This document shows, in pieces, positions 34,146-43,211 of a stretch of 60,248 bases of DNA (the first letter of the stretch is position 1; every line of letters starts with the position of its first letter). A model generated the notes under the pieces. That model was not told the DNA's origin. It was given only the letters and a program-made list of their open reading frames with translations, and did no database searches. The position numbers and the translations under genes are program-made. Origin of the DNA: Saprospiraceae bacterium (GTDB taxonomy: Bacteria; Bacteroidota; Bacteroidia; Chitinophagales; Saprospiraceae); the NCBI GenBank assembly GCA_028285545.1, contig JANQPA010000042.1:1-60248 (forward strand). The letters are read 5' to 3'.

Positions 34146-35891
34146 TCAAATACTTTCCATTACTTTTTTAATATCCCGAATCTTGCAATTCTTGTAATTT
34201 AAATCAATAACAGGCTCTGCTCCTACTCTAGTATCTAAAACGGCCATACTAGGTTGTCCTTTATTAATTTTTAAGGCAATTATTTTCACCTCAGCATTTT
34301 TCGGCAGGTCATTTTGAATATAGTTTGTCCCCTGTTTATATGCCAGGCGCATCATACTATTGATCTCCTTAAACACCAGAAATATTTTCTCTTCTTCGGT
34401 ATCGGTGTCATTGACGGCTAAGGCCATTTTTTCATTAGCAGGAACATTATAGAAACGGTCGCAATTGATCCAACCAGGATTTTCGAGTTTATAAAAATAA
34501 TTTTTCAGGCCATCCATATTCAAGGTTCCATTTTTTCTCTGAGTTTCATAATAAGCCGTCATGATGCTGTCTTTTTGTTCATTCCAAACTGCCCTTTTGG
34601 CCTCATAATTTTTCAAAACCAAAGCGCGATATTCATTTTCCAATTTGGAATGCATCCCTGCGAATTCCAGACTATCTTCTACGTGAATTCCATCCCAGGT
34701 CTCATAATTCCATAAATATTTTTCCATATCCTTTTCATAATCTTCCCTGGCTTTTTCATAGCGCACCAGCCGTTTTTCATAATTGACCATATTTTTATGG
34801 TATTTGACCAACTGGGCCTCATATATCTCTTGTTTTTTGGCCTGGATCTTATCTTTCCCCATAAACAATTTCTTCAAAAAAGGAGGATCATACTGTACTC
34901 TTTCTAAGGTAGGTTTTTGAGGTTCTCTATATTTGTATACACTTATAGGTGCAGGAGGAGTAGGGCCTTTTTTCCAATTGCGACTATAGATGACATTCCA
35001 TCGAATATACAATGGATATTGAGGGGCAGGAGGTAATAAAAGAGCTTCTTGTTGGTTTTTTGCAAAATCCTGCCCACTAGGAACCCAATCTACCGGCCTG
35101 CCATTGCCATCCGTTTGAGCATTAAACAATTGCATCCCTTCCTGTTGATTATCCGTGGGCATTCCAATCGTTATGGCAGATCCTTCTTTAATATCCAGCT
35201 CTTTCCCATTTGACTGGGCAGCTAAATAGATCATTCCTCCAGTTTCTAACATACGTCCATTGGAGTGTGTCGACAATTCACTGGTCACCATATCCGATTT
35301 GTTATAATGCTCCTCTATGATTATTTCTATTGGACCTTCAGGGCTACTACCATCCTTGAATTGAAATGAAGAGGCAGGTATCCAAAAACTGGTTCCTTCT
35401 TCTGCTTTTATTTGCTGAGATTCATGGGGGTTAATGGTGAATTTTTGCTGTTTATTCTCTCTTAATTTGGCCATTAAATCATCCAAACTTTCAAATGGCA
35501 CAGTAGTGAGAATGACATCAACCCTACGGTTGAGCTTTCGGCCTTCCTCTTCCTCATTATCATAGCTAGGGCGATCTTCGCCAAAATTAATGACATTACT
35601 GGAGGTAATGCTTAGGCCTTTTTCTTCTAAAAACTTTTGTACTGTTTTAGCTCTATTATGAGCTAGTCTTTTATTGTAGGCATGAGTACCCTTATCATCC
35701 GTATGGGCTTCGATTTTAATATTAAAATTATCTAAGTCCTCAATTTTTAATAAAAGCAAATCCAATTCCTGGGAGGCCTGTTTGCTTAATTGGTGCTTAT
35801 TAAAATCAAAATAAAGTGTATAGGTAGTACTTTGTTGTGCTGAGACTACATAACTAAGTCCCAGTAGGAGAATAACTAGAATTGATCTCAT
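34146..35891 (-). CDS. OmpA-domain protein with N-terminal OmpA module and tyrosine heptads
   Basis: An exported protein of 581 residues from ATG at 35891, which opens the signal peptide (MRSILVILLLGLSYVVSAQ); the frame is open 34 codons further up. The OmpA peptidoglycan-binding domain lies right after the signal (about 22-130: FDFNKHQL, EAHTDDKGT, RKLNRRVDV), whereas OmpA domains are usually C-terminal. A beta-rich domain follows at about 150-275 (INPHESQQIKAEEGTSFWIP), similar to uncharacterised domains in Bacteroidota surface proteins. After a Pro-rich linker come five heptads each starting with Tyr (about 357-392) and a charged helical region. It probably sits in the periplasm on peptidoglycan. 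No lipobox is seen. Role unknown. Confidence 0.82.
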   Translation of the reverse strand: MRSILVILLLGLSYVVSAQQSTTYTLYFDFNKHQLSKQASQELDLLLLKIEDLDNFNIKIEAHTDDKGTHAYNKRLAHNRAKTVQKFLEEKGLSITSSNVINFGEDRPSYDNEEEEGRKLNRRVDVILTTVPFESLDDLMAKLRENKQQKFTINPHESQQIKAEEGTSFWIPASSFQFKDGSSPEGPIEIIIEEHYNKSDMVTSELSTHSNGRMLETGGMIYLAAQSNGKELDIKEGSAITIGMPTDNQQEGMQLFNAQTDGNGRPVDWVPSGQDFAKNQQEALLLPPAPQYPLYIRWNVIYSRNWKKGPTPPAPISVYKYREPQKPTLERVQYDPPFLKKLFMGKDKIQAKKQEIYEAQLVKYHKNMVNYEKRLVRYEKAREDYEKDMEKYLWNYETWDGIHVEDSLEFAGMHSKLENEYRALVLKNYEAKRAVWNEQKDSIMTAYYETQRKNGTLNMDGLKNYFYKLENPGWINCDRFYNVPANEKMALAVNDTDTEEEKIFLVFKEINSMMRLAYKQGTNYIQNDLPKNAEVKIIALKINKGQPSMAVLDTRVGAEPVIDLNYKNCKIRDIKKVMESI

Positions 35892-36067
35892 GGATATGTG
35901 GGTTTTTGATTTGTAGATATAAAATGTAACGTAAAATTGGTGAGTGTAGTGCCTATTTGTTTGCCGCCAGGGTATTATTCTATGCTTGGCCAAAGGAAAT
36001 CACATAGCAATTTGAATTAATTATTAACTTTAAAGCAAGACATTAACCAAAACCCTGAGCCAATATC

Positions 36068-38503
36068 ATGTCAGATCAGAAACAATCTATCCTGAGCAAA
36101 ATACTCACTGGAATAAAAAATATATCAAATCATATTTTTGCCTTACTTAGGTATGGACGTATAAATGTAATTGCTGTTTTTGCTATTTATTTCGCCTTAT
36201 GGTTTTCACCACAAGGGCAAGACATTCTGGTAGGTATGCCAGAGTCACATATGAGAGTGATGACCAGTTTTGTCTTAATCTTTGCCATGGCATTGTTAAA
36301 CTGGTATTTCCCACGCCTCTTTTACCCTGTCAATGAACATTTATTTGATTCTTTAGGATCATTTCTTAGAGAAATATTCAATGATCCCTTTTCCAAGTTT
36401 AATTTAAAGAAGTTTAAAGAATCCAGAGAAAGAGGAATCGATGAATTGTATACTGCTGAACGGTCAATTAGCGTAACTCCTTATGATGTCATGATCGAGG
36501 GGAGTGAGGAACCTGTAGTTACCAGCAGAGATAGAACCATTTGGGAGCCTGCTCGTCCCGAATCGGGAAGTATGGCCGAAAAGGTGGAAACGATGGTATC
36601 TCAACTCCTGCCCAGGGCATTGGGAATTTCTACTTTTCTGGTCTTAGCAGGAGGGCTTATGCTCATTTATCTAAGGTATAATTTAGAGATAGATTCGGCT
36701 ATGGTTCCATTATGGCTGAGTATCCTGGTAGTAGGATTATCTTATGGCTTTTCGTGGGGCCTTAACAAAATCAGTGATTGGCTCTCTCTTTCCAGAAGAT
36801 GGCTCATTTTCCTGATTATCCTATTCATTTTGATGTCTGTATTGGGCTTATTTGGAAATAATTCCAATTATGGATTACCATTTCTAGCCTTAAGCCTGAT
36901 ATTTGCCGCCCTTATTTTTGGAATATTTGTTTCTGTTAGAACCAAAGTCAAAACACTGGGTTATTTTTTTGATGATTTCGGCATGGCGGGTATTAGCTTT
37001 TGGGTGATCCTCATTTCTTTTATCAGCTTCATCGTCCTTAACATGTTCCCCTCTGTTGCAGGTGTTTTCCCCTTAAATGCTCTCTTGCAGGGATTGATTT
37101 TTTATGTAGGCCTAACAAGTTTGCTGGTATTTCTTGGGAAAAGCAAACAAACCTATTTTCTCAGCTTAACCATCATTGGTCTTATCATACTTTCCAATAT
37201 TTGGAAAACCGATCTTCATAAAGTATCAACGGTAGAAAAAGAAGTAGCCTTAACGAATCGCGTTTTGCTGGATGATTATCTGGATAGGTGGTTTGAGGCC
37301 AGGAGAGCAAATTTACCTGATTCGGCATTGCAGGAAAAATTTCCCCTTTTCATTATTATGGGGGAAGGAGGAGGCTCCAGAGCGGCCTACTGGACCAACT
37401 TAACTCTGGGCGCCTTTCATAAAGCGACTCAAGGGCGTTTTCAGGATCATACCCTGGCCATTACAACAGTGTCGGGTAGTTCATTTGGAGCAGCTGTACA
37501 TCTGGCACAGCTCCACCACGAAAAATCAGAAGGATTACCAGAGGGGATGGAATTGAATACTTCTGTAAATGAAGGATCCACTTTTGAAGGCAATTATTTG
37601 TCGACCAGTTTAGTGCAATTTATGGGCGGTGATTTTTGGCGCACCGTTTTACCTCCACTCTATTATATAAGTGAAAAAGACGACAGAGCCCATCATCTGG
37701 AATGGGAATGGAGCAGGGGAGTACAAAGAGCCATAACAAAATTAGGAGGATCTGAAGATGTCCAGGTTTTTCAAAAACCCTATTTATCTCATTATTATGA
37801 TAGTCAGGGAAATATACGAACCGACCTCCCTTTGTATCTTCCCAATACAACTCATGTTGGTACCGGAAATCGCTCATTGATTAGTCCAATAAAGATTTTT
37901 GATGATACCGACCATTCAACAGAAGTTTTTGACTTTGTAGGAATGCAAGGTAGAGACCTTCCTCTTGCTACAGCTGCACTTTTGAGTGCTCGATTTCCCT
38001 ATATTAATCCTGGGGGAGTTATCGGTCCGGATGATCAATTTGTTGATGGAGGTTATTATGAAAACATTGGTGGAGTTACCGCAAAAGAGTTGTTGGATAA
38101 AACAGAATCTTACCTGGAAGCAAATGGATTGGATTCATTGGTTGAAATTCACCTTCTCACCATTTTCAATGGGAAAAAAGAACTTGATGCTCCTCCCGTT
38201 TCAGAAAAAACAGATGGTAGTCTGGCCCCTCAGGCTTTGGTCCCAGTAAATGCTTTTGTAGGAACTCCATTTTCTGGTCATACCAATTATTGGCCTGCTT
38301 ATTTTGAGGGTAGACTAGAGGATCAATATCACAAAATATATTTGAACCACGAACTCAGAGTAACAATTGACAGTATTGATCGAAAGGTTATTATGCCTCT
38401 GGCAAGGTATCTTTCCAAAAGTGCAGGAGCCGCAATCCGAAAAAATGCGGTAGAATTGGAAAAGACAGCGGTATTCAGAGAGTTGTGTGATTTGGTAAAT
38501 TAA
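36068..38503 (+). CDS. polytopic membrane protein with patatin-like phospholipase domain
   Basis: An 811-residue protein in two halves. Residues about 25-390 hold some ten hydrophobic segments (for example VIAVFAIYFALWF, FLILAGG-type and YFLSLTIIGLIILSNIW). From about 425 a patatin-like fold follows: oxyanion-hole motif G432-EGGG-SR, nucleophile elbow G-S-Ser472-F-G, and Asp660 in FVDGGYYENIGG, the DGG motif. The Ser-Asp dyad is thus intact, predicting acyl hydrolysis of lipids. Patatins are usually soluble; fusion to so many TMs is less common. The catalytic half may face either side of the membrane. A thioredoxin lipoprotein gene follows after 37 bp, probably in the same operon. Substrate unknown. 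Confidence 0.85.
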   Translation: MSDQKQSILSKILTGIKNISNHIFALLRYGRINVIAVFAIYFALWFSPQGQDILVGMPESHMRVMTSFVLIFAMALLNWYFPRLFYPVNEHLFDSLGSFLREIFNDPFSKFNLKKFKESRERGIDELYTAERSISVTPYDVMIEGSEEPVVTSRDRTIWEPARPESGSMAEKVETMVSQLLPRALGISTFLVLAGGLMLIYLRYNLEIDSAMVPLWLSILVVGLSYGFSWGLNKISDWLSLSRRWLIFLIILFILMSVLGLFGNNSNYGLPFLALSLIFAALIFGIFVSVRTKVKTLGYFFDDFGMAGISFWVILISFISFIVLNMFPSVAGVFPLNALLQGLIFYVGLTSLLVFLGKSKQTYFLSLTIIGLIILSNIWKTDLHKVSTVEKEVALTNRVLLDDYLDRWFEARRANLPDSALQEKFPLFIIMGEGGGSRAAYWTNLTLGAFHKATQGRFQDHTLAITTVSGSSFGAAVHLAQLHHEKSEGLPEGMELNTSVNEGSTFEGNYLSTSLVQFMGGDFWRTVLPPLYYISEKDDRAHHLEWEWSRGVQRAITKLGGSEDVQVFQKPYLSHYYDSQGNIRTDLPLYLPNTTHVGTGNRSLISPIKIFDDTDHSTEVFDFVGMQGRDLPLATAALLSARFPYINPGGVIGPDDQFVDGGYYENIGGVTAKELLDKTESYLEANGLDSLVEIHLLTIFNGKKELDAPPVSEKTDGSLAPQALVPVNAFVGTPFSGHTNYWPAYFEGRLEDQYHKIYLNHELRVTIDSIDRKVIMPLARYLSKSAGAAIRKNAVELEKTAVFRELCDLVN

Positions 38504-38540
38504 AGGGTAACTAAAAGCAATTCAAGTAAAATCATTAGGT

Positions 38541-39728
38541 ATGACCAAGGTAAGTTCCATAAAAAAATACAGATTGAGTCACCTTCTAATCTTGATTTCC
38601 CTATCCCTGATTTTTTTTCATTCTTGTAGCCAATCAAATACAATTGAAATAAAATTGGAGGCCCAGGAAGTGGCTGAAAACCGTGGTCCCAGATGGAGTC
38701 CAAAAGGGGAAAAATTGGCTTTAAATGAAAAAAATGAGGGTTTGGAAACACAACTTAAATTAGGGGCTCTGCCAAACAATAGTTGGTCTATACGTTTGAT
38801 AAAAACAAGCGAAAGCCAATATTATAATACTCTTTTTGTAGACCATAATCAAAATAATCAGTTTGAGGAATTTGAAAAAACCATTATTGATCCCACTGAA
38901 TCTCGAGGAAAAATTTGGTCCAGCTTTAATGAAGTAGTTCAACTTACTGTTAATGACCCGTGGACAGGAAAGGAAGTAAAAAATGTATATCCAATAAGTT
39001 TTTGGTATGTTTTCGATCCTAGGGAGGAGAATCCTGAGAAGGTACTTCGCTTTTCTCGAAGGGGATGGATGGAGGGTACTGCCTTAGTTGAAGGAGTCGA
39101 AGCAAATGTTCTTTTGACAGAAAGCCTTATGGATGGAGTCATAGATACTAATGATTCTTGGGCTATTGCTCCAAAATCTGCACTAAAAGAATTATATGAC
39201 TATCGCTACAACAGAGATATATCCACCCATGCCTGGCTTAATGACCTTGCCTATCGAATAGTTGAAGTACACCCTTCTGGCCTCCAGATGATACTTGAGC
39301 CCTTTGATCCAGGTTTAAGTCGTGTAGAGGAAGCGGAAAAACTGGATATTTATGCTCCTGATAAAAAAGCTGCTCACTCTGGAGGGCTTGTGAAGTTTGG
39401 ACATGATTTTCAGCAGGCAGAGGAAAGAGCTAAAAAAGAGAATAAAAAGCTTTTTATAGATTTTGAAACGACTTGGTGCGGTCCTTGTAAACTCATGGAT
39501 AAAATAGTGTATACTGCAGATTTGGTGGTCGATGCCTCTAAAAATATAATCGCCGTGAAGATAGATGGTGATGAACATCCTGAATTGGCAAAAAGATTTG
39601 ATGTTAAAGCTTACCCAAGTCTTATTTTGCTTTCTTCTGATGGAAAGATCCTCAACAAAAAAGTAGGTTACCAAAGTGTCAAACAAACGGCTGCATTTTT
39701 ACAAACAAAAAAGGAGCCTAGTGATTAA
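38541..39728 (+). CDS. lipoprotein with C-terminal thioredoxin domain
   Basis: A 395-residue exported protein with lipobox Cys29 (IFFHSCSQ). Residues about 45-285 form a beta-rich region of unknown family (SWSIRLIKTSESQYYNTLFVDHN, RKGWMEG-like strands). The C-terminal domain (about 290-392) is a thioredoxin fold: FIDFETTWCGPCK with W312-C313-GP-C316, then IAVKIDGDEHPELAKRFDVKAYPSLILLSSDG containing the cis-Pro (AYPS). This predicts a periplasmic disulfide reductase or isomerase. It lies 37 bp behind the patatin gene, suggesting a joint envelope function. What it reduces, and the purpose of the N-terminal part, cannot be told. Confidence 0.85.
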   Translation: MTKVSSIKKYRLSHLLILISLSLIFFHSCSQSNTIEIKLEAQEVAENRGPRWSPKGEKLALNEKNEGLETQLKLGALPNNSWSIRLIKTSESQYYNTLFVDHNQNNQFEEFEKTIIDPTESRGKIWSSFNEVVQLTVNDPWTGKEVKNVYPISFWYVFDPREENPEKVLRFSRRGWMEGTALVEGVEANVLLTESLMDGVIDTNDSWAIAPKSALKELYDYRYNRDISTHAWLNDLAYRIVEVHPSGLQMILEPFDPGLSRVEEAEKLDIYAPDKKAAHSGGLVKFGHDFQQAEERAKKENKKLFIDFETTWCGPCKLMDKIVYTADLVVDASKNIIAVKIDGDEHPELAKRFDVKAYPSLILLSSDGKILNKKVGYQSVKQTAAFLQTKKEPSD

Positions 39729-39905
39729 AGTAGAAATATACAGTTGTTTTATGAAAATTAACCAAGACAAATTATTAACAATTATATCCTCCAAACTCAT
39801 AAAATCGTTAAGCTTTTCCCAAATCCTGGATTAGGTTGTCCAAAATTTAAAAAAAGACCTATAATGATAGGGTAAAAAATATCTTAGAAGCTTGAAGTTA
39901 TTTAC

Positions 39906-40418
39906 ATGGATCAAATTAAATTCTTAACTCGCCAAACCGAGGGTACTTATCAATGGATTAATAGACTAATTGATCCGATAGACTATGAAAAATGGGATGA
40001 TACACCTGATGTTGTTGCTTCTAATATTAGTTGGCAAGTAGGGCACTTAATCATGAGTTTGTATTATCACACCATCATGTGTACCGTAGGGCATCGTAAG
40101 GAAATTTTAATGGAGATCCCACTTCGTGAATATGCCAACTACTTTGATACTGGTTTACCACAAAAAGCTATGGGCCAGTTCAACCCCGGTGATTTACATC
40201 TGCAGTTTAAATACATTCAAAAACAGTCACTAGAAATTATTGACTCTTTAACCTCTGCTGACCTGGAAAGGCCTTTGGAACCTACCCGAATGCCACATCC
40301 TATTGCCAAAACCAAATATGAGACCATAGACTGGAATATTAAGCATACGATGTGGCATGCCGGCCAGATAGCCCTAATTAAGCGTGTTATTGATGAACCC
40401 CATGATTTTGGAAGATGA
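39906..40418 (+). CDS. DinB family metal-dependent protein
   Basis: A 170-residue cytosolic four-helix-bundle protein of the DinB/YfiT-like superfamily. The usual metal triad is visible as His47 (WQVGHL), His147 and His151 (HTMWHAGQI). In this superfamily known members are thiol (bacillithiol, mycothiol) transferases or of unknown use; which applies here is not known. There is no signal peptide. It is followed 93 bp later by a VOC protein on the same strand. Upstream lies a short AT-rich spacer. Confidence 0.88.
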   Translation: MDQIKFLTRQTEGTYQWINRLIDPIDYEKWDDTPDVVASNISWQVGHLIMSLYYHTIMCTVGHRKEILMEIPLREYANYFDTGLPQKAMGQFNPGDLHLQFKYIQKQSLEIIDSLTSADLERPLEPTRMPHPIAKTKYETIDWNIKHTMWHAGQIALIKRVIDEPHDFGR

Positions 40419-40511
40419 AAATACAGGAAGTCCTAACTGGAAAATAAGTTCCAAAAAGAAATAAAAACTGAAAACCTTTTGTTATTTCTAGATCAAACTA
40501 ATAATCAAAAT

Positions 40512-40901
40512 ATGCCCGACTTAATCCCTTATATTGTTTTTCAAGGAAACTGTAAAGAAGCACTCGAGTTTTATGCTTCTATATTTGATGGAAAAATACG
40601 GTCTATCCAATCTTTTAAGGATTCGCCTGTAGATGTAGCCAAAGCTCACCAGAATCGTATTTTCGATTCGGAATTTGTAGCCCAAAACATTAGATTTAAA
40701 GCTTCTGATGACTTGCCGGATTATCCGATAATGCCAGGAACTAATATCTCGTTATTTTTATCTTTCAAAAATGAAGAAAAGCGAATTCTGATTTTTGACA
40801 ATCTATCAGATGGTGGAAAGATCCAATTTCCATTAGACGAAAATTTTGGTATGCTAAAGGATAAATTTGGTATTCAATGGATGTTTGCTGGGGTTTCTTA
40901 G
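40512..40901 (+). CDS. VOC/PhnB-like glyoxalase-fold protein
   Basis: A 129-residue protein (ATG at 40512, preferred over a start 11 codons upstream because MPDLIPYIVFQGNCKEALEFY is the typical opening of PhnB-like proteins). The motifs FYASIFDG and the final FGIQWMF, with DKFGIQW, are standard for the PhnB/3-demethylubiquinone-9 3-methyltransferase-like branch of the VOC superfamily. The function of this branch is largely unknown. Its last 48 bp overlap the 3' end of the opposing AraC gene, so the two transcripts are antisense over that stretch. Confidence 0.87.
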   Translation: MPDLIPYIVFQGNCKEALEFYASIFDGKIRSIQSFKDSPVDVAKAHQNRIFDSEFVAQNIRFKASDDLPDYPIMPGTNISLFLSFKNEEKRILIFDNLSDGGKIQFPLDENFGMLKDKFGIQWMFAGVS

Positions 40902-41720
40902 TTGACTTTTAGATGTATAATAAGCTAAATAGGCATTGGGAGTAAAACCATAATATTTCTTAAAATAATTTGAAAAATGTGCCTGATCATAAAATCCTAG
41001 CTCCAAAGCTGTTGAAGTAATATCTCCTTGTTCCCTTAAAACCATTAAGGATTTTGACAATTTAAGCATTCTATGGAACTGGATTGGACTTAAGCCTTTG
41101 TACTTCTTAAAATGTCTTATCAAATAATATTTGGTGTACCCGAAAGTATTTTCAAGGTCCTCTAGTTTAAGTGGAGCATAAATTTCATCTCTTAAAAACT
41201 GTTCCATTTGATTGACTAAAACTGGTACATTCTTCGTTTCTCTCCTATTATCATCAGGTGAACCTTTGAAATCAAGGCTTTGGAAAAATTGAATGAGTGT
41301 TTCTTTAAACATTTCTACATCTTCGGCTAGTAGATGAACAAATGAGGAATGAAAAAAATGCTCGGCCTGAGGCGAATTGACCCAGGGAAAATTTTCAGAA
41401 ATATTAGAAATATTTTCTTTTCCCAATAAGTCAATAAGAGCCTGCTCTTCCGGATAAATGGCCATATAATCCCATCTACCTTTTTTGTAAGGCTCACCCG
41501 TATGAATTTCTCCGGGAGGTATGATAATAATCTGTCTGGTTCCTGCGGTGTGATAATTACGATTGAAATAAAAATCATGGGCACCTTCCAGATTATAACC
41601 AATCACATAATGATCATGAAAGTGTTTTCCAAAAGTCCGGTGTTTAAAGTCTGCAGCTACAAAAAGCATATCCCGCAGCTCAGGGCATTGTCTGACTATG
41701 TTTTTGGCTGTTATATTCAT
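40854..41720 (-). CDS. AraC family transcriptional regulator with cupin sensor
   Basis: A soluble one-component regulator of 288 residues. The N-terminal cupin-like AraC ligand domain (about 20-140) shows HFHDHYVIGYNLEGAHDFYF and IIIPPGEIHTGEP, the His-rich barrel of this family. The C-terminal HTH pair (about 185-275) shows LEDLENTFGYTKYYLIRHFKK and STALELGFYDQAHFSNYFKKYYGFTP. Its start overlaps the end of the decarboxylase gene by 41 bp in another frame, so the two are an operon; it may sense a substrate or product of that enzyme. The ligand is not known. Confidence 0.92.
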   Translation of the reverse strand: MNITAKNIVRQCPELRDMLFVAADFKHRTFGKHFHDHYVIGYNLEGAHDFYFNRNYHTAGTRQIIIIPPGEIHTGEPYKKGRWDYMAIYPEEQALIDLLGKENISNISENFPWVNSPQAEHFFHSSFVHLLAEDVEMFKETLIQFFQSLDFKGSPDDNRRETKNVPVLVNQMEQFLRDEIYAPLKLEDLENTFGYTKYYLIRHFKKYKGLSPIQFHRMLKLSKSLMVLREQGDITSTALELGFYDQAHFSNYFKKYYGFTPNAYLAYYTSKSQLRNPSKHPLNTKFIL

Positions 41721-43137
41721 TATACATTTGATTTTTAATCAAAACCAGTTCCTCTTTCAAATTTGTTATCACTTTTTGGGTATGGAAGATACTAGAAATA
41801 ACAATTCTAATGACCACCTTTCCATTTAATTTGGTGTGTGTCAGAAAGAATCGACCAGTTTTATTCAGAAGGTTCATAAACTTCAAATTATATTCATCGA
41901 TGGTAATTTTTGAGGTATGGGGAATGACTCTAAAACATACTGTGCTTAAGTTCAATGGGGCCATAAGTTCAAATCCTTCTTCAGAGTCTAAAAATTGGTA
42001 AACATCAGCTCCCAATTGCAGGTGTTGGTCAATTTTATCGATCAAGCCAAATTTTCCAAAATATTTCATTGTAAAATAAAGCTTCAAACTCTTAAAGCGG
42101 CGGCCTAAAGGAATACCAAAATCCATATAATTATCGACCTGTTCATCCTCATCAGTTTGTAGATAAGAGGCAGAGTAAGAAAAAGCTTCTTTGATATTCT
42201 TTTTATCTCTAAAAAATAAAATACTGGTATCCAAAGAAACAAACATCCATTTGTGAGGATTTACGGTCAGGGAATCCGCTTGTTCCCATCCTTTATACTT
42301 CTTCCGTACTGCAGGATGCATAGCGGCCATCCCTCCATGAGCAGCATCTATGTGCAACCATAAATTGCGATTCTCGTTTTTTATCACTTTTAAGATTTCC
42401 TCAATTGGATCAATAGCACAAGAAGATGTCGACCCTAGGGTGGCAATAACGGCAGCGGGTGCAAACTGGCTATTGGCTTCATCATCAATAATTTGTTGGC
42501 GTAACAGGCTGCTATCCATTGCAAAATTGTCATCCGTTTCAATTTCTATTATGGAATCATAAGAAAAGCCAGCTGCCAAAATGGCCTTGTGAACCGAATG
42601 ATGGCATTGATCACTTAGGTAAAATCTGGGGATAGGTGCTATCGATCTTTGCAAGCCAGAGTTTTTCAATTCTGCCCCAAAAAAATAATGCCTGATGCAA
42701 AGAATAGCATGAAAATTAGTGGTAGATCCCCCATCAAAAATAACTCCCTCATGTTCTAATCCCAGTGCTTTGTTTATCCATTGTATGGTCAACTTTTCCA
42801 ACTCACTTCCCGCTGGTGAAGATTTCCAATTCATAGTATTTGAATTCATAGCTGCCATCAATAGCTCGGCTATAATTGCAGGTTCTGAAGCAGTAGAGTT
42901 AAAATAGGCCATAAAGCCTGGATGGTTCCAGTGCCCTACGTAAGGAATGATTTTTTGGTCAAATTCTTCAAGGATGGTTTGAATATCTAAGCCTTCGGTT
43001 GGACAATCTTTTTCTAATTGATGGAATAATTCGCCGGGGCGTACATTTGGTGTAACAGGAAGATCCTTTAATTTATCAAAATATTCTACTACCCAATCCG
43101 ACGCGCTTTTCAAGGAGTTTTGTAATGAATTTCTCAC
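41680..43137 (-). CDS. PLP-dependent decarboxylase (aromatic amino acid / group II type)
   Basis: A cytosolic 485-residue enzyme of the group II pyridoxal-phosphate decarboxylases (aromatic-L-amino-acid, histidine, tyrosine and glutamate/diaminobutyrate types). The PLP lysine is Lys296 in VNPHKWMF; Asp264 in HIDAAHGG holds the pyridine nitrogen; the stacking His is in DQCHHS (179-180). The N-terminal GHWNHPGFMAYF and GVIFDGGSTTNFHA are standard. It is likely to make an amine and CO2 from an amino acid; the substrate is not fixed by these motifs. The AraC gene overlapping its 3' end is a probable local regulator. It is divergent from the DUF1801 gene, with 74 bp between starts. Confidence 0.92.
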   Translation of the reverse strand: MRNSLQNSLKSASDWVVEYFDKLKDLPVTPNVRPGELFHQLEKDCPTEGLDIQTILEEFDQKIIPYVGHWNHPGFMAYFNSTASEPAIIAELLMAAMNSNTMNWKSSPAGSELEKLTIQWINKALGLEHEGVIFDGGSTTNFHAILCIRHYFFGAELKNSGLQRSIAPIPRFYLSDQCHHSVHKAILAAGFSYDSIIEIETDDNFAMDSSLLRQQIIDDEANSQFAPAAVIATLGSTSSCAIDPIEEILKVIKNENRNLWLHIDAAHGGMAAMHPAVRKKYKGWEQADSLTVNPHKWMFVSLDTSILFFRDKKNIKEAFSYSASYLQTDEDEQVDNYMDFGIPLGRRFKSLKLYFTMKYFGKFGLIDKIDQHLQLGADVYQFLDSEEGFELMAPLNLSTVCFRVIPHTSKITIDEYNLKFMNLLNKTGRFFLTHTKLNGKVVIRIVISSIFHTQKVITNLKEELVLIKNQMYNEYNSQKHSQTMP

Positions 43138-43211
43138 CTTTTTTCCTGCAAATTAAGTCATCGATTTGCCTAATTCTTGGAAAATATTGACCTTGAAGAA
43201 AATTTATTGCT

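Noticed and set aside
39836-39865. TTGTCC - 18 bp - TATAAT before the DinB gene, resembling an E. coli sigma-70 promoter
   Set aside because: Bacteroidota primary sigma factors use a TTTG / TAnnTTTG pattern, and a TATAAT match is expected by chance in AT-rich spacers. It may work in another host, but nothing here supports use in this one.
40512-41720. Frameshifted fusion of the VOC and AraC genes
   Set aside because: They are on opposite strands and both are full length with normal domain ends; the 48-bp overlap is a simple convergent overlap.
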